A DNA stretch of 64,000 bases from Pezicula radicicola. Its lineage: Eukaryota; Ascomycota; Leotiomycetes; Helotiales; Dermateaceae. The notes beneath the pieces were generated by a model. That model saw nothing but the letters and a program-made list of their open reading frames with translations. It was not told the DNA's origin and did no database searches. Made by a program: the position numbers and the translations under genes. The DNA is taken from positions 496,001 to 560,000 of the forward strand of contig PDUO01000001.1 in the NCBI GenBank assembly GCA_003008705.1, in the 5' to 3' direction. Positions 62,445 to 64,000 of the stretch are shown here, piece after piece (within the stretch, counting starts at the first letter, position 1; the number at the start of each line of letters is the position of its first letter).

Positions 62445-63220
62445 ATCGAGAAATGATCAGACGGAACACAAAGTAAGAAAAGCTCGAGCAAAATAGAAAA
62501 GGACTTAGGCATAGAAGATAAAGGTTACCATTGAGAAGATAATGACAGGTCCGTGAAAAATTACTGTTGCCAAGCTCTTCCAAGGCTCTCGAGCAACCTC
62601 TAATCGAGCAAGTTTTGTAATAAAAAACATCAATAACGGGGACTTGCTAAGATACATATGGAGATATCTACTGTTATGACCCGTCAGTCTGGTGGGTGGG
62701 CTCCCAGAATCAGCATATTCTGCACTGTGAACTAATTATCGTGAGAACATTTGAGCTCTTATTTTTGCGGATCCCATCACTTGGCGATTCTTGGCTGGGC
62801 TTCGGCAATGGCAGAAATATAATTGGTTGGTTGCGATATTGATGGCATGGGGTACTCCACTCCTCCACTTACAAATGTGATGATAATTTTTGGATTCGAC
62901 ATGTTCATTGAGATCATGCAGCCATCTATTCTATTTCTAAGGCTGAGATTTGTTTGTATTTGTACGGAGGCTCGCTTAGCAAAGGAGCAGTATCCCCAAT
63001 AAAGCGAAGCACTGCCGTACGAATTAGTTTAAATTATAAGGAATCATTTTGATTAGAACAAGTGAGTTACTCAAGTTAGGTTACTCAAATCTAGTGAGGT
63101 GCCTAAATTATGTAAGTTATCAAGCCAAAACGATCTCTTATAAACCAATTAGTACGGTAGCTCATATATGGGCACATACTTGTATTCTCTATAAATATCT
63201 AACTCTCGAAAATAGAATAA
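62445..63220. other. Intergenic region with a MITE copy
   Basis: About 0.8 kb, no gene seen. It holds the promoter of the second reductase gene (two AAGATAA near 62,515 and 62,535) and MITE family A copy 3 next to the flavin oxidoreductase 3' end. Confidence 0.5.
63013..63159. mobile_element. MITE family A, copy 3 (147 bp)
   Basis: The left end reads TGCCGTACGAATTAGTTTA, a diverged TACCGTA... end. The right end reads CTTATAAACCAATTAGTACGGTA. The interior has AATCATTTTGATTAG and GTGAGTTACTCAAGTTAGG as in copy 1. It is the most diverged of the three, with a small insertion in the left arm. Confidence 0.82.
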
Positions 63221-64000
63221 CTAAACAACAGCTGCCTCCCTTTGAAACTCCAGACTGAAAGGATAATCAATATAGCCAATAGGAGATTGTTCAACATAGA
63301 AGGTGTCACGGTTGTACTTGTTAAGTTCTAGCTTCTTTGAGATTCTGAAAGGAAGATCCGGGTTTGCAAGGAAGTGGCGACCAAATGCAATGGCAATGTT
63401 GGCATTCGTATATTTCTTCACGGTCTCTACCGCCGTCTCTGGTGTGAAACCACCAGCTAAGATAATTGCTCCAGTCTTGCTCCAGATATCAACTAGGAAA
63501 TCAGGTTGCTCGGACCCCTCGATATCTCCTGCCCCAGAAATCCGTGATTCGACAACGTGAATGTAGGCGAGGTTGAGCTTCTTGAGCTCTTGTGCCAGAT
63601 AGGAAAATTGTGGAATAGGATTATCCATCTTCATACCTTGGAATGGGCTGTAAGGACTCATTCGATAGCCCACTTGCTCCGCTCCAATGGCTTCCGAGAC
63701 TGCAGTCGCTACTTTGATGCCAAACTTGGCACGGTTTTCGACACTTCCTCCCCAGCTGTCGGTGCGATTGTTGCAGGTGTCTTGAAGAAATTGGTCAATC
63801 AAGTAACCATTGGCACCATGAATCTCAACACCATCAAAGCCTGCCTCGATGGCGTTCCGTGCAGCCTGTCCGTAGTAGCTGATATATTCGTGGATCTCCT
63901 CTTCCGTTAAAGGCTCTGGCGTAGGATCGTTCTTGGACATCGGCAGATCTCCACTGGAGACCAATTTCTGTCCTTCTCTAGCAAGGATCTTGGGCAACGC
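63221..64000 (-). CDS. Old yellow enzyme (NADH:flavin oxidoreductase), partial
   Basis: The frame is open to the window edge; the 5' part of the gene lies beyond 64000 and 259 codons are seen. The barrel core shows the catalytic H-x-x-N HGANGYLIDQF, then RTDSWGGSVENRAKF and RMSPYSPFQGM (FMN phosphate/isoalloxazine region). IILAGGFTPETA and IAFGRHFLANPDLPFRI follow near the C-terminus, ending LEFQREAAVV. OYEs reduce the double bond of alpha,beta-unsaturated carbonyls using FMN and NADPH. Fungal members are common both as stress enzymes and in natural-product clusters. The neighbour set here does not settle which. Confidence 0.93.
   Translation of the reverse strand, partial: ALPKILAREGQKLVSSGDLPMSKNDPTPEPLTEEEIHEYISYYGQAARNAIEAGFDGVEIHGANGYLIDQFLQDTCNNRTDSWGGSVENRAKFGIKVATAVSEAIGAEQVGYRMSPYSPFQGMKMDNPIPQFSYLAQELKKLNLAYIHVVESRISGAGDIEGSEQPDFLVDIWSKTGAIILAGGFTPETAVETVKKYTNANIAIAFGRHFLANPDLPFRISKKLELNKYNRDTFYVEQSPIGYIDYPFSLEFQREAAVV

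Noticed and set aside
63221..64000. Treating the methionine near 63997 as the OYE start
   Set aside because: The frame continues open to the edge (ALPKILAREG) and the first half of the barrel is missing, so the gene is truncated by the window.

Overview
The window is nuclear DNA of a filamentous ascomycete. Genes are split by short introns (about 50-120 bp) with GT..AG ends and CTAAC-type branch sites. Several families are fungal: SUN-family wall glycosidase, YAT amino-acid permease, Fre-type metalloreductases and a fungal MBOAT_2 acyltransferase. Intergenic DNA is long, and one transposon shows RIP-like decay. A Leotiomycete (Helotiales-like) is my guess from overall feel, not proven.

Layout. 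1-6.36 kb: no recognisable gene, one (GA)n microsatellite and scattered TACTGTA/TACAGTA motifs. 6.36-10.04 kb (minus): a PAQR/Izh seven-helix receptor, then an unassigned seven-helix membrane protein whose four-exon model closes exactly in frame (441 aa). 10.04-12.25 kb: AT-rich gene-poor DNA. 12.25-17.05 kb (minus): a giant CorA-like transporter (~1,420 aa) with a low-complexity R/D/Y/S-rich head. 17.84-19.90 kb (minus): conserved-looking 669-aa coiled-coil protein of unknown role. 22.4-24.9 kb (minus): Hcs1/IGHMBP2-type SF1 helicase. 25.5-26.5 kb (minus): DUF202 membrane protein. 28.3-29.7 kb (minus): secreted SUN-family protein. 29.7-35.1 kb: gene-free DNA with a small TIR element. 35.1-37.9 kb (minus): amino-acid permease. 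38.3-39.7 kb: complete but dead mariner/Tc1-type transposon. 40.5-45.2 kb (minus): TRAPPC10/Trs130. 45.8-47.0 kb (minus): wax-synthase-like MBOAT acyltransferase. 48.3-50.4 kb (minus): ferric-reductase-type protein with two perfect ATCAGATAA sites upstream. 51.4-53.4 kb (minus): mitochondrial rRNA 2'-O-methyltransferase Mrm1. 53.9-60.0 kb (plus, the only clear plus-strand gene): Mit1/Mi-2-like PHD-SNF2 chromatin remodeller. 60.3-62.4 kb (minus): second ferric-reductase-type protein. 63.2-64.0 kb (minus): old yellow enzyme, cut by the window edge.

Most genes are unrelated housekeeping functions, so no classical biosynthetic cluster is claimed. Between 45 and 64 kb, two metalloreductases, a membrane O-acyltransferase and a flavin oxidoreductase are interspersed with three copies of one miniature inverted-repeat element. 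The observations I rate highest are that MITE family, the paired GATA sites 5' of the first reductase, the RIP-decayed mariner element with intact ends, the 13-nt microexon of the PAQR gene, and a ~440-bp stretch of the remodeller gene open in two frames, where splicing decides the C-terminus. Exon coordinates were derived by hand from splice signals and reading-frame closure, without transcript or homology data.
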